DNA from: Nonomuraea indica
GTDB taxonomy: Bacteria; Actinomycetota; Actinomycetes; Streptosporangiales; Streptosporangiaceae
Direction of reading: 5' to 3'
DNA length: 64,000 nucleotides
Assembly: GCF_002850745.1 (NCBI RefSeq)
Contig: NZ_KZ559480.1
Coordinates: 62,001 to 126,000 of the forward strand
Shown: positions 51,649-60,528 of the stretch, in pieces
Numbering within the stretch: the stretch's first letter is position 1
Layout: the number at the start of each line of letters is the position of its first letter
The notes under the pieces: model-generated
Database searches by the model: none
Told to the model about the DNA's origin: nothing
Seen by the model: the letters and a program-made list of their open reading frames with translations, nothing else
Position numbers and translations under genes: made by a program

Positions 51649-52812
51649 TCAGAGCCTCTCGACGACGGTCGCGTTGGCCATGCCGCCGGCCTCGCACATG
51701 GTCTGCAGGCCGTAGCGGCCGTCGCGATCCTCCAGGGCATGCAGCAGGGTGGTCATGATGCGGGCACCACTGGCACCGAGCGGATGACCGAGGGCGATCG
51801 CGCCGCCGCGCACGTTCACCCGGGACAGATCGGCGCCGGTCTCCCGGGCCCAGGCCAGGACGACGGAGGCGAACGCCTCGTTCACCTCGAACAGGTCGAT
51901 GTCGGAGAGCGTGAGGCCGCCACGGGCCAGGACCTTGCGGGTGGCGGGGATGATCGCAGTGAGCATGAGCAGAGGATCGTCGCCCACGACGGCGAAGGAG
52001 TGGAACCGGGCGCGGGGCCGCAGCCCGAGTCGCTCGGCCGTGTCGGCGCCCATGACCAGCACCGCGGCGGCGCCGTCGTTGACGGGGGAGGCGTTGCCCG
52101 CGGTGACCTTCCAGCCGATCTCCGGGAACCGGCCGGCGACCGCCGGGTCGTAGTAGGCGGGCCTGAGGCCGGCGAGGATCTCCGGTGAGGTGTCCGGGCG
52201 CACGGTCTCGTCGCGGGCGCCGGCCCAGGCGACCTCCCGATCGAACTCGCCGTTCTTCCACGCCTCGGCGGCGCGGCGGTGCGACTCGTACGCGTAGGCG
52301 TCCAGTTCCTCTCGGGACAGGTCCCAGCGGGCGGCGATCAGTTCGGCGCTGAACCCCTGCGGGACGAGGCCGTCCGGGTAGCGTCGGGCCAGCATCGAGC
52401 CGAAGGGGTCGCTCCCGGGAAGCACGGCCGAGCCCATCGGGACGCGCGACATCGACTCGACACCGCAGGCGACCACGATGTCGTACGCTCCGCTTCGCAC
52501 GCCCTGCGCGGCGATGTGCAGGGCCTGCTGGGACGAGCCGCACTGCCGGTCCACGGTCATGCCGGGCACGCTCTCGGGGAATCCGGCGGCCAGCACGGCC
52601 GTGCGGGTGAGGTTGACCGCCTGCTCGCCGGCCTGCGTCACGACGCCGCCGATGACGTCGTCCACCAGCGCCGGGTCGATGCCCGCCCGCTCGATCAGCG
52701 CCTGGAGCGTGCGGGCGAGGAGATCGGCGGGATGCTCGCCGTGCAGTGCCCCGCTCGGCTTGCCCCTGCCCATCGGGGTGCGAACCGCCTCCACGATCAC
52801 CGCGTCCCGCAT
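51649..52812 (-). CDS. Acetyl-CoA acetyltransferase (thiolase)
   Basis: 387 aa from the ATG at 52810-52812 (GGAGGAA upstream). All catalytic blocks are present: nucleophile Cys in VDRQCGSSQQALHIAA (about residue 87), NEAFASVVLAW, the His of GGAIALGHPLGASGAR and the Cys of TMCEAGGMANATVVERL. It condenses or cleaves acyl-CoAs in fatty acid breakdown. No other beta-oxidation gene adjoins it. The text is closest to the degradative FadA/acetyl-CoA C-acyltransferase group. Confidence 0.94.
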   Translation of the reverse strand: MRDAVIVEAVRTPMGRGKPSGALHGEHPADLLARTLQALIERAGIDPALVDDVIGGVVTQAGEQAVNLTRTAVLAAGFPESVPGMTVDRQCGSSQQALHIAAQGVRSGAYDIVVACGVESMSRVPMGSAVLPGSDPFGSMLARRYPDGLVPQGFSAELIAARWDLSREELDAYAYESHRRAAEAWKNGEFDREVAWAGARDETVRPDTSPEILAGLRPAYYDPAVAGRFPEIGWKVTAGNASPVNDGAAAVLVMGADTAERLGLRPRARFHSFAVVGDDPLLMLTAIIPATRKVLARGGLTLSDIDLFEVNEAFASVVLAWARETGADLSRVNVRGGAIALGHPLGASGARIMTTLLHALEDRDGRYGLQTMCEAGGMANATVVERL

Positions 52813-53011
52813 GATTCCTCCATCGGTTTGATTTTCCAACTAAGCAGGTCTCGGACGATACAGCAGTCGATTGCGACGGACAATCACCCGACAGGCGAAC
52901 CGAGCGGGCGCGGACCCGCTCGGCATGGTGCCGACCGTCTCCGGCGGGCGACCGGGCCCTGTCCCCCGGCCGCCCGCCGGAGCGATCCCCGCGACGCTCC
53001 CGCCCGCCGTC

Positions 53012-53704
53012 TCAGGTGAGCGCGAGGTCCAGCGCGGCCTCGACGTGGATACGGGTGGAGTCGAACACCGGCACCGGGCTGTCCGCGGGGCCCACCAGCA
53101 GCGTGATCTCGGTGCAGCCGAGCACGATCCCCTCCGCCCCGCGGTCTGCCAGGCCGGCCATGATCCGCCGGTAGGCGTCGCGGGAGGAGCTCTCGATCCG
53201 GTCGCGGGTGAGCTCCTGGTAGATCACGTCGTGGACCAGCGTGCGGTCCGGCTCCTGCGGCACCAGCACCTCCACGTCGTACCGGCGCATCCGCTCGCGG
53301 TAGAAGTCCATCTCCATCGTGAAGCGGGTGCCCAGCAGCCCGATCCTGGTGAGCCCGGCGGCGGTGATCCGCCGGGCGGTCGCGTCGACGATGTGCACGA
53401 ACGGCACCGTCAGCGCCGCCTCCACGGCGTCCGCGACCTGGTGCATCGTGTTCGTGCACAGCAGTACCAGGTCCGCGCCCGCCCGCTCCACCGTCGTGGC
53501 CGCCTCGGCGAGCAGCCGTCCCCCGCCCTCCCAGTCGCCCGCCCGCTGTATCGCCTCGATCTCGGCGAAGTCGACGGTGAGCAGCACGCTCCGGGCGCCG
53601 TGGTGGCCGCCCAGTCTGCGGCGGGCCTCCTCGTTCAGCATCCGGTAGTACGCGGCGGAGGATTCCCAGCTCATGCCGCCGATCAGGCCGATGGTTCGCG
53701 TCAT
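53012..53704 (-). CDS. Aspartate/glutamate racemase-family protein (YgeA-like)
   Basis: 230 aa from the ATG at 53702-53704. IGLIGGMSWESSAAYYRMLNE opens the family; the two catalytic cysteines are in LLCTNTMHQVADAV (about residue 82) and IVLGCTEITLLVG (about 193). PLP-independent amino-acid racemases of this type act on Asp, Glu or broader substrates (E. coli YgeA). Divergent from a LysR gene by 76 bp, suggesting control by it. It may supply D-amino acids or isomerise a catabolic substrate. Confidence 0.92.
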   Translation of the reverse strand: MTRTIGLIGGMSWESSAAYYRMLNEEARRRLGGHHGARSVLLTVDFAEIEAIQRAGDWEGGGRLLAEAATTVERAGADLVLLCTNTMHQVADAVEAALTVPFVHIVDATARRITAAGLTRIGLLGTRFTMEMDFYRERMRRYDVEVLVPQEPDRTLVHDVIYQELTRDRIESSSRDAYRRIMAGLADRGAEGIVLGCTEITLLVGPADSPVPVFDSTRIHVEAALDLALT

Positions 53705-53750
53705 GGAGCCAGCCTGCCGTGCGCGCCTGCTCATAGGTAGCCCTGAAGGT

Positions 53751-53767
53751 CTTGGCGCTGACCCAAG
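53751..53767. promoter_or_regulatory. LysR-type dyad CTTGG-N7-CCAAG
   Basis: Perfect 5-bp arms between the racemase and lysR start codons, 14 bp before the lysR ATG, the normal place for an autorepressor site. Confidence 0.55.
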
Positions 53768-53780
53768 CGATACTTATGGC

Positions 53781-54743
53781 ATGAGCTCCGGTCTGGACGC
53801 ACAACGGCTGCTGATCTTCCGGGAGATCGCGCGGGCCGGCTCCCTGGCGAGCGCGGCCCGGTCGCTCGGATGGACCCAGCCCGCGGTCAGCCAGCACCTG
53901 CGCCACCTCGAACGCCAGGCGGGCACTCCTCTCGTGCTGCGCCGCCCGCGCGGCGTCCAGCTCACCGAGGCGGGGCAGACGCTGCTGCGTCATGCCGAGG
54001 CCATCGCCACCCGGCTGCGCCTGGCCGCGGACGAGCTCGACGCGCTGGTACGGCTCAGCGCCGGGACGGTGCGGCTGGCCGCCTTCCCCTCGGCGGGCGC
54101 CACCGTCGTCCCCGCCGCGATGGGCCTGCTCGCCGACCGCCATCCCGGCCTCGACGTCCGGCTCCGCGAGGCCGAGCCTCCGCAGGCGCTCGCCCTGCTG
54201 GCGGCGGGCGAGGTGGACCTCGCGGTCACCTTCTCCCACCCCGCCCCGCGCCCGGACGCGGCTTCCGGGTCCGGCGCGGCCCTCACCCCGGAGCCGGAGA
54301 CGGTCGGAGCCTCGGACCTGGTGCGGATGGTGGTCGGTGAGGATCCGCTGATGCTCGTCCTGCCCCGCTCGCACCCGTGCGCGGAGCCGGCGGACGTGCC
54401 GCTCCCGCTGGGTGAGCTGGCCGGCGAGAAGTGGGTGGGCGGGTGCGAGCGGTGCACGGCCAACCTGCTCGCCGTGTGCGCGGGCGCCGGGTTCGTACCG
54501 GACATCCGGCACGGCTCCGACGACTACGTGCTCACCCAGGCCCTGATCGCCCGCGGCCTGGCCGTGGGGCTGCTTCCCCGGCTGGCCCTCGACGCGGCCC
54601 TCGACCCGGGCGTCGCCGTCCGCCCGACCGCCGGGCTCCGGCCGCGTGTCCTGTACGTGTCGCACCACCGCGACGCCGACCGTGTTCCCGCCGTCCGCGG
54701 GGCCGTACGAGCCCTGCTGGACGCCATGGCCGCCCCCGTGTGA
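53781..54743 (+). CDS. LysR-family transcriptional regulator
   Basis: 320 aa from the ATG at 53781. HTH: LLIFREIARAGSLASAARSLGWTQPAVSQHLRHLERQAGTPLVLRRPRGVQLTEAG (quoted in family order), then a LysR substrate domain from residue 92 (GTVRLAAFPSAGATVVPAAMGLL). The text VGGCERCTANLLAVCAGAGF places it with the actinomycete group having a Cys-rich effector pocket entrance. Divergent from the racemase. Inducer unknown. Confidence 0.92.
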   Translation: MSSGLDAQRLLIFREIARAGSLASAARSLGWTQPAVSQHLRHLERQAGTPLVLRRPRGVQLTEAGQTLLRHAEAIATRLRLAADELDALVRLSAGTVRLAAFPSAGATVVPAAMGLLADRHPGLDVRLREAEPPQALALLAAGEVDLAVTFSHPAPRPDAASGSGAALTPEPETVGASDLVRMVVGEDPLMLVLPRSHPCAEPADVPLPLGELAGEKWVGGCERCTANLLAVCAGAGFVPDIRHGSDDYVLTQALIARGLAVGLLPRLALDAALDPGVAVRPTAGLRPRVLYVSHHRDADRVPAVRGAVRALLDAMAAPV

Positions 54744-54830
54744 GCCGCGCCCGCCCACTCCCCCGGGACGCCGGATGACCCGGGTGCCCGCCAGGACGCG
54801 GGACCGGCCGACGCGGCCGAGCGCCGCCCG

Positions 54831-55985
54831 CTATTCGGCCTCGACGTCATGGCGGGACCGGATAGCCGGTGGGCCGTCCGGCCAGACGCCCTCGGTCATG
54901 GCTGTTTCGACGACCGGGGCGTACGCCGCGACGTCGAGGCCCTGGGCGTGCTGCCAGGCCGGGTCGAAACAGGAGCTGGTGTACCGTTCGCCCTTGTCAC
55001 ACCAGAGGGTGACCACGCTGCCGGTCTCTCCAGCCGCCCGCATCTCGCAGACGGTGCGCAGCGCGCCGTAGAGGTTCGTACCGGTGGACGGGCCGGCGAA
55101 GAAGCCGGTGAGCCGGTGGAACACCTCGGCCGCGGCGATCGAGGCGGCGTCCGGCACCTGGATCATCCGGTCGATCACGCCGGGCACGAAACTCGGCTCG
55201 ACGCCGGGCCGACCGATCCCCTCGATGCGCGACCCCCGTCCGGTCCGGTACCCGGGGTCCTGCATGTCCCACGAGGGGAAGTAGGCGCTGTTCTCCGGGT
55301 CGACGACGCAGAGCAGGGTGGAGTGGCGGCGGTGGCGGAGGTACCGGCCGATGGTGGCGCTCGTGCCGCCGGTGCCGGCCCCGACGACGATCCAGCGGGG
55401 TTCCGGGTACGGCTCGTGGCGTAGTTGGCCGAACGTCGACTCGGCGATGTTGTTGTTGCCTCGCCAGTCGGTGGCGCGTTCCGCGTAGGTGAACTGGTCC
55501 ATGTAGTGGCCGCCCAGCCGCTCGGCCAGGCGGCGTGACTCGCCGTCCGCCATGGTGGGGTCGTCGACCAGGTGGCAGGTGCCGCCGTGCCGTTGGATGA
55601 GGGCGATCTTCTCGGCGCTGGTGTTGCGTGGGATGACCGCGATGAAGGGCAGGCCGAGCAGCCGGGCGAAGTAGGCCTCGCTGATCGCGGTCGAGCCGCT
55701 GGAGGATTCGATGACCGGGGTGCCCTCGTTGAGCCAGCCGTTGCAGACGGCGTACAGGAACAGGGAACGGGCCAGCCTGTGCTTGAGGCTGCCGGTCGGG
55801 TGGCTGGACTCGTCCTTCAGGTACAGCAGGACGTCCCAGCCCGGCGGCAGCGGGACCCGGTGCAGGTGGGTGTCGGCGGTGCGGCCGCTCTCGGCTTCGA
55901 GCGTGGCCACGGCCCAGTTCGTCCACCGGCGGGCGGCGGGGCTGTGGCGTCGGGTGTCCTGCAGGACGTCGACGGTCGTGGTCAC
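54831..55985 (-). CDS. PLP-dependent cysteine synthase-family protein (Cds1/desulfhydrase-like)
   Basis: 384 aa from a GTG at 55983-55985 that overlaps the OsmC stop (GTGA). Fold type II: PLP lysine in [17 protein letters not shown] (about residue 60), substrate loop [18 protein letters not shown], and phosphate loop [19 protein letters not shown]. The close relatives are Mycobacterium Cds1-type cysteine desulfhydrases (H2S, ammonia and pyruvate from cysteine). Last gene of a five-gene operon with hydantoinase-like functions, pointing to a sulfur-bearing intermediate. Exact activity inferred. Confidence 0.84.
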   Translation of the reverse strand: MTTTVDVLQDTRRHSPAARRWTNWAVATLEAESGRTADTHLHRVPLPPGWDVLLYLKDESSHPTGSLKHRLARSLFLYAVCNGWLNEGTPVIESSSGSTAISEAYFARLLGLPFIAVIPRNTSAEKIALIQRHGGTCHLVDDPTMADGESRRLAERLGGHYMDQFTYAERATDWRGNNNIAESTFGQLRHEPYPEPRWIVVGAGTGGTSATIGRYLRHRRHSTLLCVVDPENSAYFPSWDMQDPGYRTGRGSRIEGIGRPGVEPSFVPGVIDRMIQVPDAASIAAAEVFHRLTGFFAGPSTGTNLYGALRTVCEMRAAGETGSVVTLWCDKGERYTSSCFDPAWQHAQGLDVAAYAPVVETAMTEGVWPDGPPAIRSRHDVEAE

Positions 55986-56398
55986 GGCTGCCCGCCGGTC
56001 GGAGCGGCACCGGTCTCGGCTCGTACGACGAGTTCGGGGTGATGTTCCATGGTGTTGTGCACCTTGCACCGGTCGCCGGCCCGGACCAGCGACTGGACCT
56101 GCGCCTCGGTCAGGTGTCCTGGCAGCTCATAGGTGATGTCGATGCGGCTCATGCGCATCGGACGGGCGGCGCTTTCCGCCGTCACCCGCACGCCGGCGCC
56201 GCTGACGTCGATCTGGTTGGTCTGCGCGTAGCTCATCAACGTGGCCAGCATGCAGGCGCCGAGCCCGGCCAGGAAGAGCTCCGTGGCCAGCCAGGAGCCG
56301 TCCTCGGGGTTCCAGGCGGTTGTCAGGTCGGTGCGGCCATTGGTGATGTTCAGTGAGAGCCCGTCGGCGTGGCGGACGTGGACAAGGTAGTCGGACAT
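55982..56398 (-). CDS. OsmC-family protein
   Basis: 138 aa. OsmC/Ohr fold: [24 protein letters not shown] with the catalytic-type Cys (about residue 49), and a second Cys in [15 protein letters not shown] (about 111). Ohr-like enzymes reduce organic hydroperoxides with two Cys; here the spacing and HADGL start are closer to the YhfA/OsmC-like branch. Begins 8 nt after the DUF917 stop, ends in GTGA overlap with the desulfhydrase-like gene. It may act on reactive sulfur or thiol products of the operon. Confidence 0.88.
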   Translation of the reverse strand: MSDYLVHVRHADGLSLNITNGRTDLTTAWNPEDGSWLATELFLAGLGACMLATLMSYAQTNQIDVSGAGVRVTAESAARPMRMSRIDITYELPGHLTEAQVQSLVRAGDRCKVHNTMEHHPELVVRAETGAAPTGGQP

Positions 56399-56406
56399 GA
56401 TGACAG

Positions 56407-57486
56407 TCACCTTTCGGACGGGACGACGGGGACGTAGGGGTGGTCGTAGCCGAAGTAGGCGGGGCCGACGAGGGCCAGGCCCTCGGCGGTGCGCCAGCGC
56501 GGGTGGCAGGGCAGGGCGAGCACGACGACGCGGAAGCCGTAGCGCATGGCCTCGGTGGTGACCGGCTCGCCGGTGTCGGCGTCCAGGACGCAGATGAGAT
56601 CGGGCACGGAGGCCACGACCTCGCCGTCCCTGTCGGCCACGAGGTGCTCGTTCTGGAAGGACAGGACCATCCGGGATCCGCTGTCGGCGCCGATGCCGTC
56701 GAGGCGGGCGGAGCCGCGGGCGAATCCGCCGCTCGTCTGCCGGACCACGTCGGCGACCTTGCCGGTGAACAGCACACTGCCGCCCAGCTCGGCGGCCAGT
56801 GTCCGGGCGACGTCGCGGTGCTCGTCGCGGCACCTCGTGATGGTGGCGCCGATCCAGAGCGCCTGGCTGAGGGTGTCCGGGACGAGCGCGCGTCGTGCCT
56901 GGGGGCCCGTCATGGGATACAGCGCAATGGAAGCCGAACACCCCATGTCGACGGTGGCGGAGCGGGCCAGGCGCTCGGCCCACGGGTTGTCGATGGTCTC
57001 CAGGGCGACCGTGTTGCCCTTCTCGTCCACCATCGCCATGGGAGTGGCGGCGATGCCGTCGAGGGTGGCGAGCACCATCTGCAGCTCGGGGAAGGCGCGG
57101 CCCATGCCGTCGCCGTCGATGAGCGGCAGTCCCGACGTCGCCGCGGCGATGATGGGGGTCATGGAGTTGAGGCCGCCCGCCTCCAGGCACGCGACGTGGG
57201 TGACCTTGCGCCCCGCCACCGCCTCGACCGCGTACAGGGCGCGGGCGAGCTCATCGCCGGAAGGGGGCTTCTCGACGATGACCGTGGGCGCCCCCATGAT
57301 GGCGACCGGGACGACGAATGCATCGTCGGGCACGTCCTCCAGCGCCACCGTGGTCACGGGGCCGTAGCGGTCGATCATGTTCTCGGCCAGCAGCCTGCCG
57401 ACGTGCGGGTCCCCGCCTCCGCCGGCGCCGAGGATGGCCGCTCCGCGGGCGATGTCCCGCACGTCCCTGCTCTCGATCATGTTCAC
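56407..57486 (-). CDS. DUF917 (S-methyl-thiohydantoin desulfurase-type) protein, copy 1
   Basis: 359 aa from a GTG at 57484-57486, overlapping the hydantoinase stop. DUF917 hallmarks: ARGAAILGAGGGGDPHVGRLL, VACLEAGGLNSMTPIIAA, LPLIDGDGMGRAFPELQM. The family is now named S-methyl-thiohydantoin desulfurase, N- and C-terminal domains (as I recall the Pfam names), removing methanethiol from a thiohydantoin ring. The C-terminal domain has ICVLDADTGEPVTTEAMRYG. A paralogue lies at 60529. The substrate of this copy is inferred. Confidence 0.88.
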   Translation of the reverse strand: MNMIESRDVRDIARGAAILGAGGGGDPHVGRLLAENMIDRYGPVTTVALEDVPDDAFVVPVAIMGAPTVIVEKPPSGDELARALYAVEAVAGRKVTHVACLEAGGLNSMTPIIAAATSGLPLIDGDGMGRAFPELQMVLATLDGIAATPMAMVDEKGNTVALETIDNPWAERLARSATVDMGCSASIALYPMTGPQARRALVPDTLSQALWIGATITRCRDEHRDVARTLAAELGGSVLFTGKVADVVRQTSGGFARGSARLDGIGADSGSRMVLSFQNEHLVADRDGEVVASVPDLICVLDADTGEPVTTEAMRYGFRVVVLALPCHPRWRTAEGLALVGPAYFGYDHPYVPVVPSER

Positions 57487-59036
57487 CGGGATCCTCCGAA
57501 AATCAGGTCACCGACGGCCTTGACGCGCACGCGGACCGCGTTGCCCGGCAGGTAGGCCATGGGGAGCTCGTCGATCTCGACGATGCGGACGCTGTCGGGC
57601 GTGGCGCCTGCCAGCAGGGCCTTCTGGCGCGCTTCGGCGCTCGCCTCGGCCAGGATGTCCTCGCGGTCGAGGTCCTGGCCGGAGTACACCTTGTCCACCT
57701 CGCCGCCGACCTGGGCGATGGCCGCGCCGATGGCGTTGGCGACGGCGAAGTGCTCCGGGCGGACCACGGCGTCGAATCCCGGCATCTCGTCGGGCAGCAG
57801 CACGCTGCCGCCGCCGACGAGCACCATGGGGACAGGCTCGGCGGAGGTACGCATCGAGTCGGCGAGCGCGGCGACCCGCTCGGCGACCACCTGCTGGCAC
57901 CGCCTGACCTCCGTCCGGTTCAGGTGAGCCACCCGAGAGGGGTCTCCCAGCCGCACCCGCCCGCCCGCGACGGCGATGTCGGTGGCGGTCAGGGTGGAGC
58001 CGCCGAACACCATGGCCTCCTGGTGGATGCGGAACCCGACGCTCTCCGGGCCGATGACGGGCGTGTCGCCGAGGGTGACGCGGCTGCCCCCGCCGATACC
58101 GACGGACACCACGTCCGGCATGCGGAAGTTGGTGCGCACCCCGCCGATGTCGACTTCGGTCGTGGCGGGCCGTGGGAAGCCGCCGACCACGGCGCCCACG
58201 TCGGTGGTCGTGCCGCCGACGTCGACCACGATGCAGTCGGACAATCCGGACAGCACCGCGGCGCCGCGCATGGAGTTGGTGGGGCCCGCGGCGAACGTCG
58301 CGACGGGATAGCGGCGCACGTAGTCGACGTCCATGAGCGTCCCGTCGTTCTGCGACAGGTAGAGCGGCGCGTCGATGCCGGCCTTGTCCAGCGCCTTGAG
58401 GAAGGCGTTGGTGATCTGCTCGGCCACGGGGAGCAGGGAGGCGTTGATGACGGTGGCGTTCTCACGTTCGAGCAGCCCCACCCGGCCTATCTCGTGGGAG
58501 AGCGACACGCGCAGTCCGGGCAGTTCGGCGCGAAGGATCTCCGCCGCGCGGAGCTCCATCTCGGCGTTGACCGGGGAGAAGATCGAGGTGATGGCGGCGG
58601 AGCTGACGCCCTTGGCGGCCAGGTCGCCGGCCACGCGCCTGAGTTCGTCCTCGTTCAGCGGCGAGATCTCCCTGCCGTCGAACTCGTGGCCGCCGCTGCA
58701 GAGGTAGACGTGGTCGCCGAGGGCCAGGCGGAGCCGTCGCGGCCAGGCCGTCAGCGGCGGGACGCCGGCCGCGGCCGGCAGTCCCAGGCGGATGACGGCG
58801 GTGGAGGCCAGCCCGCGGGCTTGGACGACGGCGTTGGTGAAGTGGGTGGTGCCGATCGCGACGGCGTCGATGTCCTGCGGGTCGAACGGCCGACCGGCGG
58901 CGAGGTCGTCCAGCGCCCCGATGATGCCCGAGGTCACGTCGTGCGTGGTCGGGTTCTTGACGGCTTCCAGGACGTGTGTGTGGTCCATGAGGACCGCATC
59001 GGTGTTGGTCCCTCCGACGTCGATGCCGATGTGCAT
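57483..59036 (-). CDS. Hydantoinase/oxoprolinase-family protein (HyuA-like)
   Basis: 517 aa. ASKHA-type ATP site: IGIDVGGTNTDAVLMD (phosphate 1) and IVVDVGGTTTDVGAVVGG (phosphate 2), plus GIGGGSRVTLGD and PMVLVGGGSVLLPDE. HyuA-like enzymes open hydantoin or 5-oxoproline-like rings with ATP. The usual HyuB partner is missing; the neighbouring DUF917 protein takes its place. Second gene of the operon, 10 nt after the permease gene. Together these suggest ring opening of a hydantoin formed by desulfurisation. Confidence 0.92.
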   Translation of the reverse strand: MHIGIDVGGTNTDAVLMDHTHVLEAVKNPTTHDVTSGIIGALDDLAAGRPFDPQDIDAVAIGTTHFTNAVVQARGLASTAVIRLGLPAAAGVPPLTAWPRRLRLALGDHVYLCSGGHEFDGREISPLNEDELRRVAGDLAAKGVSSAAITSIFSPVNAEMELRAAEILRAELPGLRVSLSHEIGRVGLLERENATVINASLLPVAEQITNAFLKALDKAGIDAPLYLSQNDGTLMDVDYVRRYPVATFAAGPTNSMRGAAVLSGLSDCIVVDVGGTTTDVGAVVGGFPRPATTEVDIGGVRTNFRMPDVVSVGIGGGSRVTLGDTPVIGPESVGFRIHQEAMVFGGSTLTATDIAVAGGRVRLGDPSRVAHLNRTEVRRCQQVVAERVAALADSMRTSAEPVPMVLVGGGSVLLPDEMPGFDAVVRPEHFAVANAIGAAIAQVGGEVDKVYSGQDLDREDILAEASAEARQKALLAGATPDSVRIVEIDELPMAYLPGNAVRVRVKAVGDLIFGGSR

Positions 59037-59046
59037 GGCTGATACC

Positions 59047-60381
59047 TCAATCCTGGTGGGCGGGGGCGGTGACAGCGGTCTTCGAGCGGGCGGCGATGAT
59101 CTTGCCGAGTGCCGCGTACACCACGAATCCGGTCACCAGCGAGTTGACGGCTGGGATGCCGGCCTCGATGGTGTAGCCGACCAGCGCGGCGAGCGCCCAG
59201 GCCAGCAGGCTGATGGGCACCCAGTCGGGTGCGGAGTCGGGCAGCGCGCCGCGGGCGGCCGATTCGGCCAGCGGCTTGCGCCAGGTGCGGACGACGAAGT
59301 ACTCGGCGATCATGATCCCGGCCACGGGCGGGGTGAGGATGCCGATGAAGGTCAGGAGCGGTACGAAGTGTGTCAGGATGCCGGCGGCCGACAGGACGGA
59401 GCCGACGGCGCCGATGGCCAGAGTCACGCCGGCTCGGCTGAGTCTCTTGCCGAAGAGCACGTCGACGGCGTTGACCAGACCGAGGGACGACGAGTAGAGG
59501 TTCCAGTCGTTGATCTTCAGGATCGACGCGACCAGGACGACGGTTCCGACGATCCCACTGGACGTCGTGATGATCATGACGATGTCGCTGCTGCGGGCGG
59601 CGTGCGCGAGCAGGACGCCGATCAGGCCGACCACGTACTCGCCGAGGGTGACGCCGACGACGGTCTGCTTGACCACGTCGGCGACCGATCGGTTGTAACG
59701 GGTCATGTCCGGCGTCATCACGGCCCCGACGATGAAACCGCCGGCCACGATGGTCGCGCCCTGCGCCAGGGTCAGCGGCTGGCCCGGCGGTGGCGCGGAG
59801 ATCAGGGCCCCGAGGTCGTGCTCCATGAGCTGCGATCCGATGGAGAACGCGGCCACCGCGAGGAAGGCGGGGACGGTCAGGTAAGCCGTCCAGGCCATCG
59901 AGCCGAACCCGTAGACCACGATGGCCGTGACGGCGGCACCGCCGAGCAGCGCCCACGCCCATACGGGCAGGGTCCCGACAAGCGAGTGGAGTCCGGACGC
60001 GAAGACGGCGTTCTGCACGCCGAACCAGCCGACGAGGCTGAGCGTGATGAGCAGGCCGATGACGGCCGAGCCCTTGCGGCCGAAGCCGCACCAGCGGGCC
60101 AGGACGGACGTCGAAAGCCCTTCACGCATTCCGGCGATCCCGACGAAGACCGTCACGATCTCCAGCAGGACGGATCCGACCGTGATGGCCAGGACGGCGT
60201 CCCAGAAGGTCATGCCCAGTCCGAGCGTGGCGCCCAGCAGGAACTGGGCGAGGGCTGACAGCTGGCCGAACCGCTGCGTGGCGACGGAGAACCACGAGTA
60301 GCGACGGTCGGCGGGCACGCGTTCCAGGGCGTAGTCGTCGTGTTCGCCGGCGCTCGCGGCGGGTACGGCTTGGCGGGTCAT
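59047..60381 (-). CDS. NCS1-type purine/cytosine/hydantoin permease
   Basis: 444 aa, 12 hydrophobic helices. NCS1 text: FSVATQRFGQLSALAQFLLGATLGLGMTFWDAVLAITVGSVLLEI, GSAVIGLLITLSLVGWFGVQNAVFA and AVMTPDMTRYNRSVADVV, matching CodB/PucI/Mhp1-like carriers of nucleobases and hydantoins. It imports the pathway substrate using an ion gradient. First gene of the five-gene operon; its promoter faces the divergent DUF917-PucR pair and contains a 14-bp dyad. Confidence 0.92.
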   Translation of the reverse strand: MTRQAVPAASAGEHDDYALERVPADRRYSWFSVATQRFGQLSALAQFLLGATLGLGMTFWDAVLAITVGSVLLEIVTVFVGIAGMREGLSTSVLARWCGFGRKGSAVIGLLITLSLVGWFGVQNAVFASGLHSLVGTLPVWAWALLGGAAVTAIVVYGFGSMAWTAYLTVPAFLAVAAFSIGSQLMEHDLGALISAPPPGQPLTLAQGATIVAGGFIVGAVMTPDMTRYNRSVADVVKQTVVGVTLGEYVVGLIGVLLAHAARSSDIVMIITTSSGIVGTVVLVASILKINDWNLYSSSLGLVNAVDVLFGKRLSRAGVTLAIGAVGSVLSAAGILTHFVPLLTFIGILTPPVAGIMIAEYFVVRTWRKPLAESAARGALPDSAPDWVPISLLAWALAALVGYTIEAGIPAVNSLVTGFVVYAALGKIIAARSKTAVTAPAHQD

Positions 60382-60402
60382 GAGACCTCCCGCGTGAGGG
60401 GT

Positions 60403-60416
60403 GTGACGGGCGTCAC
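60403..60416. promoter_or_regulatory. Dyad GTGACG-GG-CGTCAC in the divergent promoter of the hydantoin cluster
   Basis: Perfect 6-bp arms, 22 bp before the permease start. Likely target of the PucR protein encoded at 61581; a similar GTGACGGGTGTGAC occurs near 27989 but is not symmetric. Confidence 0.6.
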
Positions 60417-60528
60417 CGCCCGGTGGTGTTCGCCCCACAGTAAGAACGCAGGTCAGGCGGCGACAATGGGCAAAGTGCCAGGCCGCGGGGCATGGCCGGT
60501 GCAAGGTGCTGTGCCTATGCTGAGGCCT

